Source: Odontesthes bonariensis
Lineage: Eukaryota; Chordata; Actinopteri; Atheriniformes; Atherinopsidae
Reading direction: 5' to 3'
Length of the DNA: 64,000 nt
NCBI RefSeq assembly: GCF_027942865.1
Contig: NC_134515.1
Coordinates: 25,938,227-26,002,226, forward strand
Shown here piece by piece: positions 12,982 through 25,879 of this stretch. The notes beneath the pieces were generated by a model that saw only the letters and a list, made by a program, of their open reading frames with translations, had not been told where the DNA came from and did not search any database. How positions within the stretch are numbered: the first letter of the stretch is position 1; each line of letters opens with the position of its first letter. Position numbers and translations under genes: made by a program.

Positions 12982-13790
12982 ATGGAGCCCCGATTCGACG
13001 AGTCACCATGGCAACGGGGAAGAGGAGGGGCTACGTTTTTCACCAACCTCGAATTGGAAATCTTAATGCGCTCATACGGCGAGTTTCAATACGTTTTTAG
13101 AAATAAGTGCAACACCGCTGCAGCAGCAAAAGTGTAAGTTTAAATGTAGTCCTTTGCAATCACAATAATATTACAGGGAAACTGCTTGAATGGTAGCCCG
13201 TTCATTTATTTCATTTAGGTGCAATCTCGCGGGGGAGAAGCGCACTTGGCAGCAGTTTAATACAAAAACATTGTTCAAACAGGTGAGACCTCGGCATGGA
13301 GGTACCTCATTCTGATCATGTTTTACACTGTAAAATAAATATTAAGTGGCTATTTGACTGTGCAGTTATTTTATTCCCAACATAATGCTGTTTTCACACA
13401 CATAAACTATGTCTTCTCATCTATATCATCCATCCATCCATTATCTATACACCGATGAATCCGTCAGTCGGGTCGCGGGGGGGCTGGAGCCTATCCCAGC
13501 GGTCAATGGGCAAGAGGCGGGGTACACCCTGGACAGGCCGCCAGTCCATCACAGGGCCACATAGAGACAAACGAGACAAACAACCATACACACTCACAGT
13601 CACTCCGAAGGACAATTTAGAGTCATCATCTATATCATGTTCTGTTAAATAATTAAGCCTATTTAAACTAACACAGACTTCTACTCAGCCAACAGAAAGA
13701 AGGCAGATGTCCGTAAAACGGGTGGTGGCCACCACCTCTAACGGGAGGGCAGTGGCTGAGGGAATCCCCGGAGGGAATCCACCCCCAAGA
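12982..13790 (+). pseudogene. Harbinger Myb/SANT-like DNA-binding protein gene, decayed
   Basis: Exon 1 (12982-13133) reads MEPRFDESPW...TNLELEILMRSYGEFQYVF, ending NTAAAAK. A GTAAGT donor leads to exon 2 (13219-13282), VCNLAGEKRTWQQFNTKTLF, then a GTGAGA donor. Together they form the trihelix/Myb-like domain found in Harbinger accessory proteins and the NAIF1 family. A third exon near 13689 has NRKKADVRKTGGG, then a stop and a frameshift before GRAVAEGIPGG. The phase does not carry cleanly from exon 2, and a SINE sits in intron 2. It cannot encode a full product. Confidence 0.7.
13428..13630 (-). repeat. SINE fragment inside the Harbinger element
   Basis: The plus strand starts with CATCCATCCATTATCTATAC and runs through GGGTCGCGGGGGGGCTGGAG, GGGTACACCCTGGACAGGCC, CCATCACAGGGCCACA and GACAATTTAGAGTCATC. 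This is the tail-side half of the same SINE family as at 1484; the tRNA-like head is missing. The sequence ATCTATATCATC before it and TCATCTATATCATG after it suggest a target duplication of about 11 bases. Confidence 0.8.
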
Positions 13791-16292
13791 CACGAGTGTC
13801 TTTATAAAATATAATAGGCCTATATATGTCTTTTTTAAGCCTATTCATACAAATATTTATTTGTCTTTTATGTCTTTTTTTTCTTTTGTCCCAACACATT
13901 CTGATGGTGCCGCTCAAAAAGATAATTGTCTGTAAATGCAAAATCTATGCGCGGTCTGATAACCATCTCCGACGAATATTTATTTCTCTGCGCAATAATG
14001 CTGCACCTTCATCCACGGGATCGTTGTCAGAAGGACATGTTGGTGAAAAAAGTCGCCTCCTGCTGTGCCTAATGGACTTCTAGAAGTAGAAGAACTCGCT
14101 CTGCTGACTGAATGAATGAGGAAATCAAATGGCGTGTGTGGCTGAAAGAGGGCGGAGACAGAAAGAAACTCAAGGTTTCTTGAATAAAACCTGGTCCCAA
14201 CCAGGTTAGGTTCAGAGAGTCTGTTACTCCGGTAACTGACCGAGAGGTTAAGTTACCTCTCTTTGTGAAACAGGCTAGAGTTACCCCTCTTTCTCGGGGT
14301 TGAGTTACCTCCCTTTGTGAAACGGAAAACTCAGGGTTTCCCTCATTTCAGGGTTAACCTACTCAGAGTTTTCACTAAACCTGCTACGTGAAACGGACCT
14401 CTGCAGTATGGAGAGATTCAAACAGACAGAGTTCAGACGCTCTCCAATATGTCCCAATGTTCCCAAAGAGAGGAAAATTAAGGCAAGCTGATGGTCATGA
14501 TAACCTATGTTCTCAGAATGCGCAGTGAACCATTTCATCGTTAATAAGAGCAAAAGCAATCAAATCTATTTCAGGCCCTTTTCACATTCCAGCCTACAAT
14601 ACAAATTGCAAAGCAAAAGCAAAACACGGCAAAAGAGACCTTCAACTCAAATCACAAGCTCTCCTTTCAATTAGCTCTTCTTTTTTGTTTTTACCACTCT
14701 TTAAAACAATTACCTGTTTTCTGCCGGAGGCAGGACGATAACAAGCATCTTTATTCAATGATTCAGTCATCAGGAAATAATTGTGCTCATCATATCTGCC
14801 CTCTCATCATCCCACATCACTCTGCAAACAGTTTACCTGCTCACACAAAGAGCAGAAGTTGGCATTAAGCCTTGATGGTCCCTGGAGTTTCGTGTTGCTC
14901 ACCATCTGTGCTCAAGGCAAAGCCCCACTATGGCCATTACATTGAAGGGCCAATGAAAGAGATGAGAGTTGGGGTGACTGGGAGGTTAATGCAACAGTAC
15001 TGTGCACTGCACAATCAGAAGGGAAGGTAGACAGGAATGAGGTTGGTGAAAAGAGCTAAAGTAGTGTTTCTGCAAATAGAAAAGGCCTGTCACTTCCTTT
15101 GCCAGTGGACTTTTCATTTCATTCATGGTTTGACAATAAATGGACTTTTTCTTTTCTTTTTTTTTTTCAATATTTCCTACAGTTTAGACAGGAGTCTAAA
15201 CAGCTGACAACTGTGGATATTATCACACGACTCAACAATTGCTGATAGTTTTGTCAAGTTTTAAGCTTCCACTCCTGTTCCCTAAAAACACTCATTTTGG
15301 GTAAAGGGTGTGAAAAATACTTTTATACATTTACATTAATGACAACCTCTTGATTATTGCTTGATGGTGAACAATTACAGGTTTGTAGAGGCAATGCAAA
15401 TAGAAAGTTGTTTAGCAGCATTTTCAACATGTGGTTTCTTTCAGGCTATGTTTTGGCATAATCACACTCATGTGAAAGTGGAAGTTTATGCAAGCAGACC
15501 TGATAAATTGACTTAAAAAGCTTAAAAACTGTATTCAAGCAGGTTTGTGCTTCTTTGTCCATTTTTTTATGGCGACAAAAATAAATGTCAGTAAATTACA
15601 GATTCCTGATCATGAACAGGTCTGCTTGTGTGAACCACATTGTGCTGCTCCTGAAGGGGCTGCTTTGGTCATTGTTAACGAATCAAAGACACAATATCCC
15701 TTTTGGGGATCAATAAAACACTATGCATTACTAGAAACAAAAAACTGTGTGCCTGTATTTGTAGATCAGCATAGACCACCCAACCAGTGCAATCTATAAA
15801 TTGGGATCAAGTGCTAATTTCCCCAGTTTAGTAAATCTAGGCCAGGGTGTCATCACCGCCCACGGTGGAGAAATGCGACCCATGTTGTGACACAGTGTTG
15901 CAACTGGATTGTTTCAAAAAGCACTATGAACAGTGTTACTATATGCTTAATCAACTGTCTGATGCAAAAATGATTCAGGGTAAAGATCCAAAAGGTAGAT
16001 CTCGCTGGAACCGCTGTGAAATAATTTTAGATTTGACTTGTTTTAGATGGGGACATTTTTTTTTTTCTGGTGATTCCCAGTCTGAGTTGTGTTTAGCTTT
16101 AGCTCGCTCCTCAGGAGACCGTCTTCTTCTTCAAACTGACAGCAGTCAGCAGCTCTGACTGCTGTTTAGTGGAGGTAAGACACCAACCATTGATAAATAC
16201 TTCATACAAACCTTTTTGGAAAAAAAATATCTCCTTCAAGTGTAACCCCATGCTGCAGGTAGATACTGACTTCTAACAATGCATGTTGTATG

Positions 16293-16548
16293 TGTCCATC
16301 CATCCATTCATTTTCTATACCTGTTTGAATTAATTAGGATTACAATGAATTGAACTCCAATTGGCTTGAATTGTACTATATTATTTAAGGGCCTTGAGAT
16401 GACATTTGTTGTAATTTGGCGCTATACAAATAAACTGAATTGAATTGAATTGTTTTATCCATTTCAGGGCTAAGGAGGGCTGGAGCCTATTCCTGCCATT
16501 GGACAAAAAGGGGGGTACACCATGGATCGGTCACCAGTCCATCACAGG
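16293..16548 (-). repeat. SINE tail-side fragment, split by a LINE 3' end
   Basis: Same SINE family: CCATCCATCCATTCATTTTC at the left and TTTATCCATTTCAGGGCTAA, GGGCTGGAGCCTATTCC and GGTCACCAGTCCATCACAGG at the right. The two halves are contiguous in other copies; here they are separated by an insertion at 16327-16450. Confidence 0.78.
16327..16450 (+). mobile_element. Short LINE 3' tail inserted in the SINE
   Basis: Contains GGGCCTTGAGATGACATTTG, TTTGGCGCTATACAAATAAA and ends in an AATTG tandem tail, the 3' end of a fish CR1/L2-like LINE or of a SINE that borrowed it. TGTTT flanks both sides (16322-16326 and 16451-16455), a likely short target duplication. Confidence 0.68.
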
Positions 16549-19500
16549 GATGTTGTATGTAATGAGCTTAGTTACCAGCCAATGTTTAAATTAGAGCAGA
16601 AAAATACACTTTAGCTTAGTTTTTCTGGTCTCTTAGCATACAGAGTATCTGTCTTACAATGGTCCTATCCACAGCTGTTAAACATATCAGAGGAAAATTT
16701 GACCGCCCTGCAATTTGGCTGTTCAGCTATGGCTGATGATAATCCCTGCTCAGGGTCAATTGGTTAGAAAGAGGTATTTTTGAAAAGAAATGACATCCTA
16801 CTATTACATGCTATATCTGTTAAGTATACTGTATGAAAGCAATGATGAAACAGGCAGCGGGAAGCTGGAAACTAACAGTGGAAACATACACCAAGATAAC
16901 ATTATAATCCCCAAACACAGCAAAACAAATCTTAATCCATACGAGGTGCACACAGGCAGCTTTTGCCCACGTTTTTTTTTTTTTTTATATGGGGAGGGCT
17001 TATCACTTAAAGCCAAGCAAGATCTCAGTTGGTTCACTCATTGGCAAGAAGTGCAGCATCACCATCTATAGGCCGGAGCGGCAACAACACGTTTCCAGCC
17101 ATAACAACAGCTGCCTTTCCCACAGTGCTTGCCTGCCGTGCAGACACACATTGTGCCCACAAACACCGCTTTCAGAATCAATTACTCACACACCACAGGT
17201 CACAGAACAGTTCATTACTGTTCAATTACCAGTGAATGTTCAGTAGCGAGCCCATTACAGGAGAAAAGTTTCACCCTCGCTGCCAAGACAACAGGACGAC
17301 AAGTATGACATTTTAATGATACTATTAAAGATGAGCATGAGAAGAGTTCAAACAAATAAACTGAAGCAGATTATAATAAGCTATGTGAAATAAGCAACGT
17401 GAGTTGAAGTTTTGACATTAGTTTATCTAATAATACAGCTTACTTCTAATTAATATTTATCAACTGCATCTCAATAGCCTGACTTGCCATTAATCTCATT
17501 GAGATCCTTGATTTTTATGATCAGTGTTAATACCTTCTTATCGGCATAGTATTTTAAACCCCTTTAAACAAATGGAGAAACTGCTTGTTTGTCCTCCAAC
17601 GACGCGTACAGGTGATTCAATTCCACGATCCATTTGATTGCAATTCACAGTCTGCAACGCTAAGTCTCTGCTTTCATTAATTAGGTCACACTTGACACAC
17701 CTTTTCTTTATCTGTGGCAACTATTCCAGCAGAACACTGCTGTGGCAAAGAGAGGGTTCACTCTTCAAATTCTTGCAGATGTGAAATTTCCTGTTTCTTT
17801 TCTCAACTTTCAACAGGTTTGTGTCGTCTTTTTAATTATCAAATTCCCCAGATTCCACAGTCTGTGGGAAACCTCAGCACTAACTTCAAGTTTCATCAGG
17901 TGGACAGAACATGAAAGTAATTACTTGAATACCAGAAATAATTTTGAAAAAGTGGCAAACTGAACAATCACCATGCTGTCATTGTTGATTAGATCAAATC
18001 CAGCCAAATGTTGCAACAGCATTTTACCTATTGTTACCAACCAGAAATACAGACTGGTTGACAATGTAATTATTTGATTTTGTTTCAGCTTCAACCAAAA
18101 GTACTAACTAATTATTTCTAGCAGATAACGTTAGATATTTTTAGTTTTTCTCAAGAAGATGTATTTCTTTTAATCAAAAGCATGCCATGTTTATCAAAGG
18201 ATAAACAAAGAAATGTACTGTATCTTTTAGCAATAATAATCTTTCATTTTATAAAAGAATGATGAACAAAATACAGAAAGGTAAAAGTGTACACCTGTTA
18301 ACAACATATTGTCACAGTATGTGTTTGCATTATTCAGATCCAGACAGCAGGCAGGTTCAAGTTTATTTGTTTCATTTCTTTTAGGCAGGGTTGTGTGTAT
18401 GAGTAGTCAGTTTCTCACCTGCAGCAGACAGTGCTCTGTGCAGAGTCCAATTTTTAGATGGACAAACTGAAGCCAAGAGCTACTTAGGTAGGGGCCGCCA
18501 AAAAATCTAATATTTTACCAACTAAAACAACTCAAACTTACTGGAGGAGCTATATTGTGGATATTTCCGTCGCATCACCTCTGCCTCAGACAGTTACATG
18601 GACTGGGTAGGCATGACATGGTTCTCATTGCCACTTTTTTAACCCAACCCTGACAGGACTTTCCACTGTTGAGAAAGTGTAAACAACTGTGTCTGTGCAG
18701 AACTGACATGGTTTTAAAAATGTACGATGTAGCTCTCGCTTGAACCACCATTCTTTTTTTTTTTTCTTTTAGGTTTTAGTTGCTTTAGATGGTCAACATT
18801 TTGCTCTTCTGGTGGCTTTGTTCTGTTTAGCCTCGAACATTAGCTGGAGATTAGCTAGGTCATGGCTAGCTAAACACGTGTGTGAAATAACCAGTGAAGT
18901 GAAACCAGGTTAATAACAAGAGCAGCTATAGCAAAACTCAACAACGTGCAAAAAGGAAAGAACAGTTTAAAAATAAAGAGAAATGTTAACTAATCAAAGT
19001 CAGAACATCAAAAAGCCAAAAACAGTAATAAAACAAACCCAAATGTCAAATTCTTAACTAAACACCACCAAAACCAGAGAACCTATCAAAAATATACTTT
19101 GGGTAAAAAAAATAAATACAGTTGATTAGAAACTAATTTCCACTATGACTCATATGTTTTGATAATAACTATCATCATTGTTGAGCTAGCTTCAGCAGCA
19201 TTCTATTGTAGCCTTGTGGCCTTCAAAAGTGACAAGTAAATGAGAGCCTGTAAGATGAATGATGAGAAATAAAGAGTCTAGCTGTTAAACCACAGATACA
19301 TGCAGCTATTTTCTGCAAAACGAGTTCTGACTCCCATTATTCATAGGTTTCACATTACCATATTCACAAATGTTTTATAGGCTATATAAAAGATAGAGAT
19401 GCAACTCCACTTCCCTCTAGTGTGGAATAATCAAGCAAAAATATCCGGGCCAAAGGCGTTGCTATTGTGCAATATTGGAATTACTGATTAAGGATAGAGA

Positions 19501-20146
19501 CTGGGCACACCCCCTCGGACTATGACTGACGGCTCATTGAAATAAATACAACCCAAGACAATCTGATGTTTGAAGAAGCTACATTGGTAGGCATGCCTTG
19601 TAAAATGGTCTCTACAGACACAATGGTCTTCAGGGCATAGTGTTTGGATAGAGATGTTCCATCTATCTGTTTCATAAATACCCACAACTTTAGTTTGTTG
19701 AGAGTTGTGTTTCTATTCAGCTGCTTTTATGCATATTTGAAATCTTTGGAAAACTTGCTGCATCGACAAATGCAACTACTTATTAGTGATACCTTAAGGA
19801 AACATGATTTTGGAGTTCACATAGGTCTGTTATCTGACCCCTCCAAAGAAAACATAGTTGTAATTTTAGTTCCCCAAAATCTCAATTTCCATTTTCTACC
19901 GTGCTCTCTGTCATCAGGCTTTCCATCAGACTGATTTCTGTTTTTTTCTTGCATCATTGGCCTTTGCATTTCTGACTGGAACATTGGTGTCATCTGCTGC
20001 TTATCTTGACGAACCAACTCTGTATAATCATATAACAGTTGTGGCTTTAAAACATGCAATTAATATTACATTTTCACAGAATTTTTACAGAAAATCCACA
20101 AAATATTCTAATATTCTAAAAGATTCTAAGTCACAACTGCTGGGTT

Positions 20147-20151
<5 letters not shown>
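16549..20151. other. Gene-free, no recognised repeat
   Basis: AT-rich sequence with homopolymer runs (T-run near 16972). I see no exon, RNA gene or transposon end. The same holds for 10098-11309, 14401-16292, 20190-22289 and 22666-24700. Confidence 0.5.

Positions 20152-20189
<38 letters not shown>
20152..20189. repeat. (TA)n microsatellite
   Basis: Nineteen uninterrupted TA units. Confidence 0.95.
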
Positions 20190-20190
<1 letters not shown>

Positions 20191-21461
20191 TCTAAAAACA
20201 CATGTTATTGAAATTATATGTTTGTAATGTGTCAAACAAGGTAATGCATTTCAGATCGACATCTTCCCAGCCAGTTTTTCCTAAAACACTATATTTGCTC
20301 GTCTGCAGGTGGCCGAGCCATTTTGCAGGAAGATGTTTGTGCTCGGTTTTAAAAAAGCTGCTTTTAATAGCTGTCGTTCCCTCTGTGGAGTGTTTACCGA
20401 CTGTGCTGAAGAAAATAATTTGCTTCTTTATCACTCTGTGCTCGTTCAGAGCTCTTAGAAAATAAACTGACACTGAAGAAACAAAATGAACTGTGCACAA
20501 AACTTTTGTCAGAACTAGCCAGCAGAATGAGTCGAACAGACAAACACAAATAAATGAAAACAAAATGCGTTGGCCTGTAATATTACTTCAATAAACTGGG
20601 TAGCAGTTAAAGTTAGAGCAGCCCTCTAAGAAAACATAGAGGGAAGACATCTGAGGCTTTCTGAAATGGAAGAAGTATTTTGATTACCTGCTTACAGAAC
20701 AGAAAGAACAATTGTAGCAAAAAATAAAGCTGTGTTGGAGTTCATGTGGGAAATTGACAAATGATTTAAGACAGATGACAAAAAATTTGACTTTTTCTTT
20801 TAATATACTTTTTAAGTGGAATGAGACTGTTCCCTCCAATTCAAGCATTAATTTCTTTTCCGTATCCATTTTGTTGTGTCTGAAATTGCAGGAGCAACAT
20901 GTCCTTCAATTGTAACATTAATGCAACTTGTTTGTTCACTCCTCAATATGGCTCGTAGTGTCCGGGAAAGTTCCATCCCTGGAAGCGGCAGATGGGAAAT
21001 ACGACTCATATTGGCATTTCTACATCAGAGCACATATCGCTCTCTTGTTTCTTGTTTTGGGGTTTGATTGGAGCAGCTATGCTCTGCACTTCTAACCATG
21101 GGCTCTTGTTACTTTCCTCACTTCCTGTTGGAGTTAGGCATCAACATAACTTCATTAGGGTTACAAAATGTTAATAGTTAGGTTTAAAATACGTGTTTAA
21201 AAATGTGCTTTCTTTAACGCAACCTCATGAACACCATTTTGCTGATTGCCTTTAATATATTTCAACAATACAGATTGGCTCTTAAAAGAAAACAAAATCA
21301 CTTTGTTAGGTTTAGTAATTAAAACCTCTTGAGTAGTTTTTTATAACGCATGATTTTTACCTTTAACATACAGTTACTCTAGAGGTCACATATTCTTTGT
21401 ATATCATTACCGGCTGTTTCTGCCTGCATCAACCATCAAACACCATATTTTGGGGAGGAGG

Positions 21462-21530
21462 ACAGTCTCTGAAGGATGGGGGTCTGAGTCTTTCCCAGCT
21501 GTCATAGGGATAGAAGTGGGGTATCAAGAG
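21462..21530 (-). repeat. Degenerate SINE fragment
   Basis: GTCTGAGTCTTTCCCAGCTG and TAGGGATAGAAGTGGGGTA are a decayed form of the SINE core (GGCTGGAGCCTATCCCAGCTG and GGCGAGAGGCGGGGTA). Short and diverged. Confidence 0.45.
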
Positions 21531-22289
21531 CCGAAATCAATCAGGACAAATGTATGTTTTTTTCTGCTCAACCCAAAACACCTGCAACTGACAGCACACT
21601 AGAAGATTCTAATGCCTGTGGACTATATTGGGTTAGATAAGGTTCAAAATTGGCTTGGGAAAAGTCAATAGTATATGTATATGCAATGTTCCACCACATT
21701 CCAGCTCCTTACAAACATTTTTGAACGTGTTATAGTTGCGCAGAATCGCTTTTGTGAGACTTTTACGTATCAAATACGTACGTGACTGAATGAACATTAG
21801 AGAAATTCTCTCTTCCAACATAATGGAAATTGGTCAAAATGATGCGGCTATAGTCAGTCTGACTCTCATTTGTTTGCATAAACTGGCTACTTTAATCTTC
21901 CATCATACACTTGGTTAGCATAGTTTGGTGGAAACCATTCATAAACTAACCGCCAGACTACTATGAGGATGTAGTGAGAGGTCAAAGTGTAGAAACTGGG
22001 GATGTAAAGTGCATATGTAAATATCAAGAATCATGCAAGCTACACGTCATAGACACGTCCTTTTGAGAGTAGCTTTTTAACGCGGGCCAAACTTGGACGG
22101 CATCTATCATATGAGTGAGCACTGCTCACAAGTTAAAACTTGCTATAGTGAAAACTATATACTGTTCAAAGCAACAAATACTTGTCCACACATTGCTAAA
22201 AATTGTCCCCTGCACATGCACATGACATGCAACACTTGCTCAAAATCACTGCTCAGTCCTTTTTTGAAAATAAAACTATATTTGCCCTC

Positions 22290-22665
22290 ACTGTGGGGTG
22301 ACAGAAATTCAGGGAGACAGGCTGGGACAAAGCAGACAGGAACAGTTTTGATGAAATGGCAAACACAAAAACATGCACTGAAAAAGAGTATGGCAGGTTG
22401 GCATGACGGCCAGAAAACAAAACCAGAGGGAAGTCCAAAAACAACCAAGAGGTCAGTGCAGGGGGTCTCAAAACAATCCGCGAATGCTTGGCTGAACACG
22501 CAAAGACAGTCAGACGAAGTGGATCTGGAGAGCAAGAATGAAAGAAACGTATACCAAAGGGTTGGAATTGGAAAGCCTGTGCAAGGACTGAAGGACTTAA
22601 GACATCTGGTAGGTTGAAAGAGTGATAAAAAGGAAAGAAACATGGTCACAGAGCGATCCGTGACA
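22290..22665 (-). repeat. Probable copy of the TGTCAYG-ended repeat
   Basis: The right edge is GATCCGTGACA, matching the terminal motif of the repeat at 8520, here in reverse. The purine-rich body of short CAGACAGG- and CAAAACA-type words resembles the copy at 44422. Overlapping open frames here of 160-175 codons follow from this biased composition and match no family I know. Confidence 0.4.
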
Positions 22666-24719
22666 TCTGTGTTCCAGTAAATTTAGAAAAAACATTCCTG
22701 CCTCTAAATCTCCACAAGCTAATTGTGTGGTTGGATGTTTGTATATTTTATTGTTGGTGTGCAGTGTGCAAAACTAAGAAAGTTTAAAAAAAAAAAAAAA
22801 TCCAAGCTATTTGACCAACATTAATGGGAATGTTGAATTCTACTGGCAGGTGTCATTAATTGCTGCTGTGAAGTGATGGAAGAAGCTGAGAAACAAATGC
22901 TTTTAAACAAGCTTATTCATTCAAAATGTTTTGCATAAAAAAGTTAAATGATGTTTCTAATAACAAAATTCACATAAATATGAAAAAAACAAACATGAAT
23001 ATATCGAGTCAGAAAGCCATAAATCAAGCAGGAGACAATGAAAGTGTCAAAATGTTGAGTTATCTCAGAAAACAACGCGTGTTCCATCACCTCTTTGAAT
23101 TTCCCACGGAAGCGCTTTTCCTTCTTCAAATACTCCCTGCAGAGTGTGGTCTCTCTGTGAAAAATAAAGAGAGGAAGAGCGACATGAGAAAGTTGGCTGG
23201 CAAACGCTGGCTCCCTCCGCGGCTTTTCCAGCACGCAGCCAAGATGGCCATATTGTGTCCCTAAACAAATCGAATGGTTGGCACGGTGACAAGCCAGCCT
23301 CCGTGTGCTCAAATTCACAGAGTCAGCACGACTGTGCCCCTTCATTCACAGGTCACTGCATGCAGCAGCCAGCAGGCAGCCTCACTAGTGTTTACTCTAC
23401 AGTCGCTGGATGGGAACTGTGTCATTAGCCTTTTGGCTGCGAGTTGAAGAAAATAAAAACAAGAAGTGCTATTTTCTTTGTGCTAAGTTCATAAACTAAA
23501 TGCAGTCCATTTTTTTACCTCTGTACAGGTAATACTGTGAGTGCAGATTTCTTCAGAATGGAGGCTGAGCTTTATTTATATTGTTTGAAAAAAGACCTTT
23601 TCTAACAAGCTGAAAGAGAGTGACACCAGACACTCTAGGATTTCTGGAGGTTCTTTGTCCACAGCCTGACTGCTCAGAGCTCTTTTGGTGGCATGAGGAG
23701 GATATGAATACGCCCAATACTGATCACAATGTTGACAAAACCCAAACAGTCAAGATCAAACTTTGCAGTTTACAATGCTGGTCATCTGCTTGGTAAGTTG
23801 TAGTGTTAATAATGACTTTTATTAACAAAGACCTGTTAATTTCATGCCTGAAGTGATTTGATCACTGCAATGAGAAAACACCCGACAAAACAAATGTGGG
23901 ATGAATGAACATTTATTGACAAAGTACTTAAGAGAAATGGAACGTAAAACAGAGAAACTTAAACCTAAATCTATATGAGCTCGTGTCAGTGGTTGTGTGT
24001 GTTAGGATGAACTCATTTGGAGGTGTAGTTTATGATGAACGTTAAGAAATTGAATGTAGTGATGAACATTCAGCGGATATTCATTCGGCTGATATTCAAC
24101 TGGTCAGAGATTCAATTTTAAATTAAGTGGCCAGAATAAAATAAAAACAATTCTAGCATATTGTAGCGTTACCGGGTATTTATATACCTATTAAATATAA
24201 GGATTTATGAGATGTTCTTACAGTCTCAAATAAACCTTACCTCGAATTCAGGGCACCACCTACCTAGGTTTTTACTTAATTTAAGTCACAGTCAGGTAGG
24301 AAAACTGTTCGAAATCTTACGATCCTGGTATGTTAAATTAATTAATAATCAATTAATAATCAATTAATATTCAGTCTCATATCTCGCTACTTTCGTGAAG
24401 TTCTCGTTTGGTTGGACAGACATTACGTAAAGAAAGCATACGACACAATCTGTGATTATAACATATATATAGATATATGAGCTGTTTATTACAATGATAT
24501 GATCTTAGACATGAACCTTTAAACAAACAGGAGATGCATGGAATATGGGTGATTATATACAACGCTTAGTGAATATAAAATAAAATATGGGAATGGGGAG
24601 ATACTGGATGTATTCAAATAGTTCAGGTTGGCTGACTATTTGACGCTAAATACTGACATTTCGGATTAATGTATCATTCTGTGAAAGCCTCGAGACATCC
24701 ATCAAACCCACTTTAAGGT

Positions 24720-25430
24720 GAAAACGGGTCGGTCTTACTGTGCTGAAGTTCTGTTCAGTCGGTTCAGACCACGGCAGCGGCCACGCGGGGTCCGAGGGGA
24801 TTTCTCTTCCGCTCTCTGGGCCTTCCTGGCTGTGGTGGCTGACTTTAGCGGACTTCTCAGTTGCTTCTTTGATGAAGTGAACTTAAGTTCACAGAAGATT
24901 AATAAAAGGTTGCTTGGAGTTGGCTTTCTTGGTAGGAAAAGGTGATGATGGCGTGAAACAGCGGAGGTTAGGACGTGCGACGTAGAAGGACGTGGATGGC
25001 GAGGGACGAACAAAAACACGTAAAACGTGCATCTTCAGAGTATTTCAATCTGTTTCTTTGTTCGGGTCTTTCTTTCTCGTCTCCGGGGTCTCACTGGGTT
25101 CTGGAGGGTCTCCTCCGGTCGTCCGCTGCATCGTTCATCCTCTGTCCTTCCGCTCTCTCCTGAGATTATGGGAAAACTCCCAAACTCTGGTGAGCTCTTC
25201 TCTTCTGCTTAAACCATCTCTAAAACTCTCTGAGCAGCTGTTCTCTGCTCAAATCTCCTTCTGAAACTCTGGGTTGGAACCCTTCTGGAACAAGAGGCAA
25301 GAAGCAAGAGAGCAGACGCCTGAAGCGAGCCAGCAAACGAGAGAACTAGAGAGAGCACTAGAGAGAGTGTGTTTTCCGCGGGTTCCGGGTTTTGACTCTC
25401 GGAGGCGGGGCTTACACTACTTTTTCAGCC
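24720..25430. other. GC-rich, CpG-containing island of unknown nature
   Basis: About 700 bp with clearly higher GC and many CpGs inside strongly AT-rich flanks. It holds GGAGGCGGGG (25401-25410), AGCCAATGA (from 25427) and repeats of CTAGAGAGAG. Several frames are open for 60-95 codons with no recognisable domain. It could be part of a long terminal repeat (an AT-rich tract with AATAAA on the minus strand near 24483 lies to the left) or an unrecognised promoter. I could not find convincing LTR ends. Confidence 0.35.
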
Positions 25431-25866
25431 AATGACATGCTTGAACTGTGTGCATGTCTGTGTAAGGTGATCTGTGCTATATGGGGATTTCTGGATTTAG
25501 ACAAAGAAAACTCTTATTTCTCCATTACTCCCATCTCATAGAACATTTGTCTCGGTGATTCTGAAAACACCACATCTTGTTAAGATATGCAGATTAAAGA
25601 TATAACATAGACTTGTAATATAAAGACATCAAAATAACACACATGATAAAGACAATTATGACTTTCAAAATTCAGATGAATATCTATGAAATCGTGACAT
25701 ATGAATAGTGAGTCACACAATGTTCATTTTCTGTGTTAACAATGGGGACACTAAACAAATACCAAATAGATACCGAAGGGACATCGTTAGAAGTTACTAG
25801 TTGCATATATTGTCCATTTTACTGAGTCCTCTGGGATTTAAATGTTCAACTAATCAACACTGCAGA

Positions 25867-25879
25867 CCACTAGGGGGCA
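25867..25879 (+). promoter_or_regulatory. CTCF-like core motif
   Basis: CCACTAGGGGGCA fits the vertebrate CTCF core consensus. It is in the gene desert; occupancy is unknown, and similar words also occur in some transposons. Confidence 0.3.

Larger units (their letters stand above)
12795..14400 (+). mobile_element. PIF/Harbinger-type transposon carrying a Myb-like gene remnant
   Basis: The left end GGGTCCGTTTCACGTAGCAG and the right end, reverse-read AGGTCCGTTTCACGTAGCAG, form an inverted repeat of about 23 bases that differs at the first base. Flanks are CTG on both sides (12792-12794 and 14401-14403), the 3-bp target site typical of Harbinger elements. Both ends continue into palindromic GAGTTACC/AACTCTGAG-rich subterminal sequence. 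The 1,606-bp interior has exons of the element's Myb/SANT-like second gene but no transposase, and a SINE has landed inside. Confidence 0.8.

Noticed and set aside
22093..22649. Overlapping frames of 174 (plus) and 164 (minus) codons
   Set aside because: They overlap on opposite strands in a purine-biased repeat-like stretch and show no domain.
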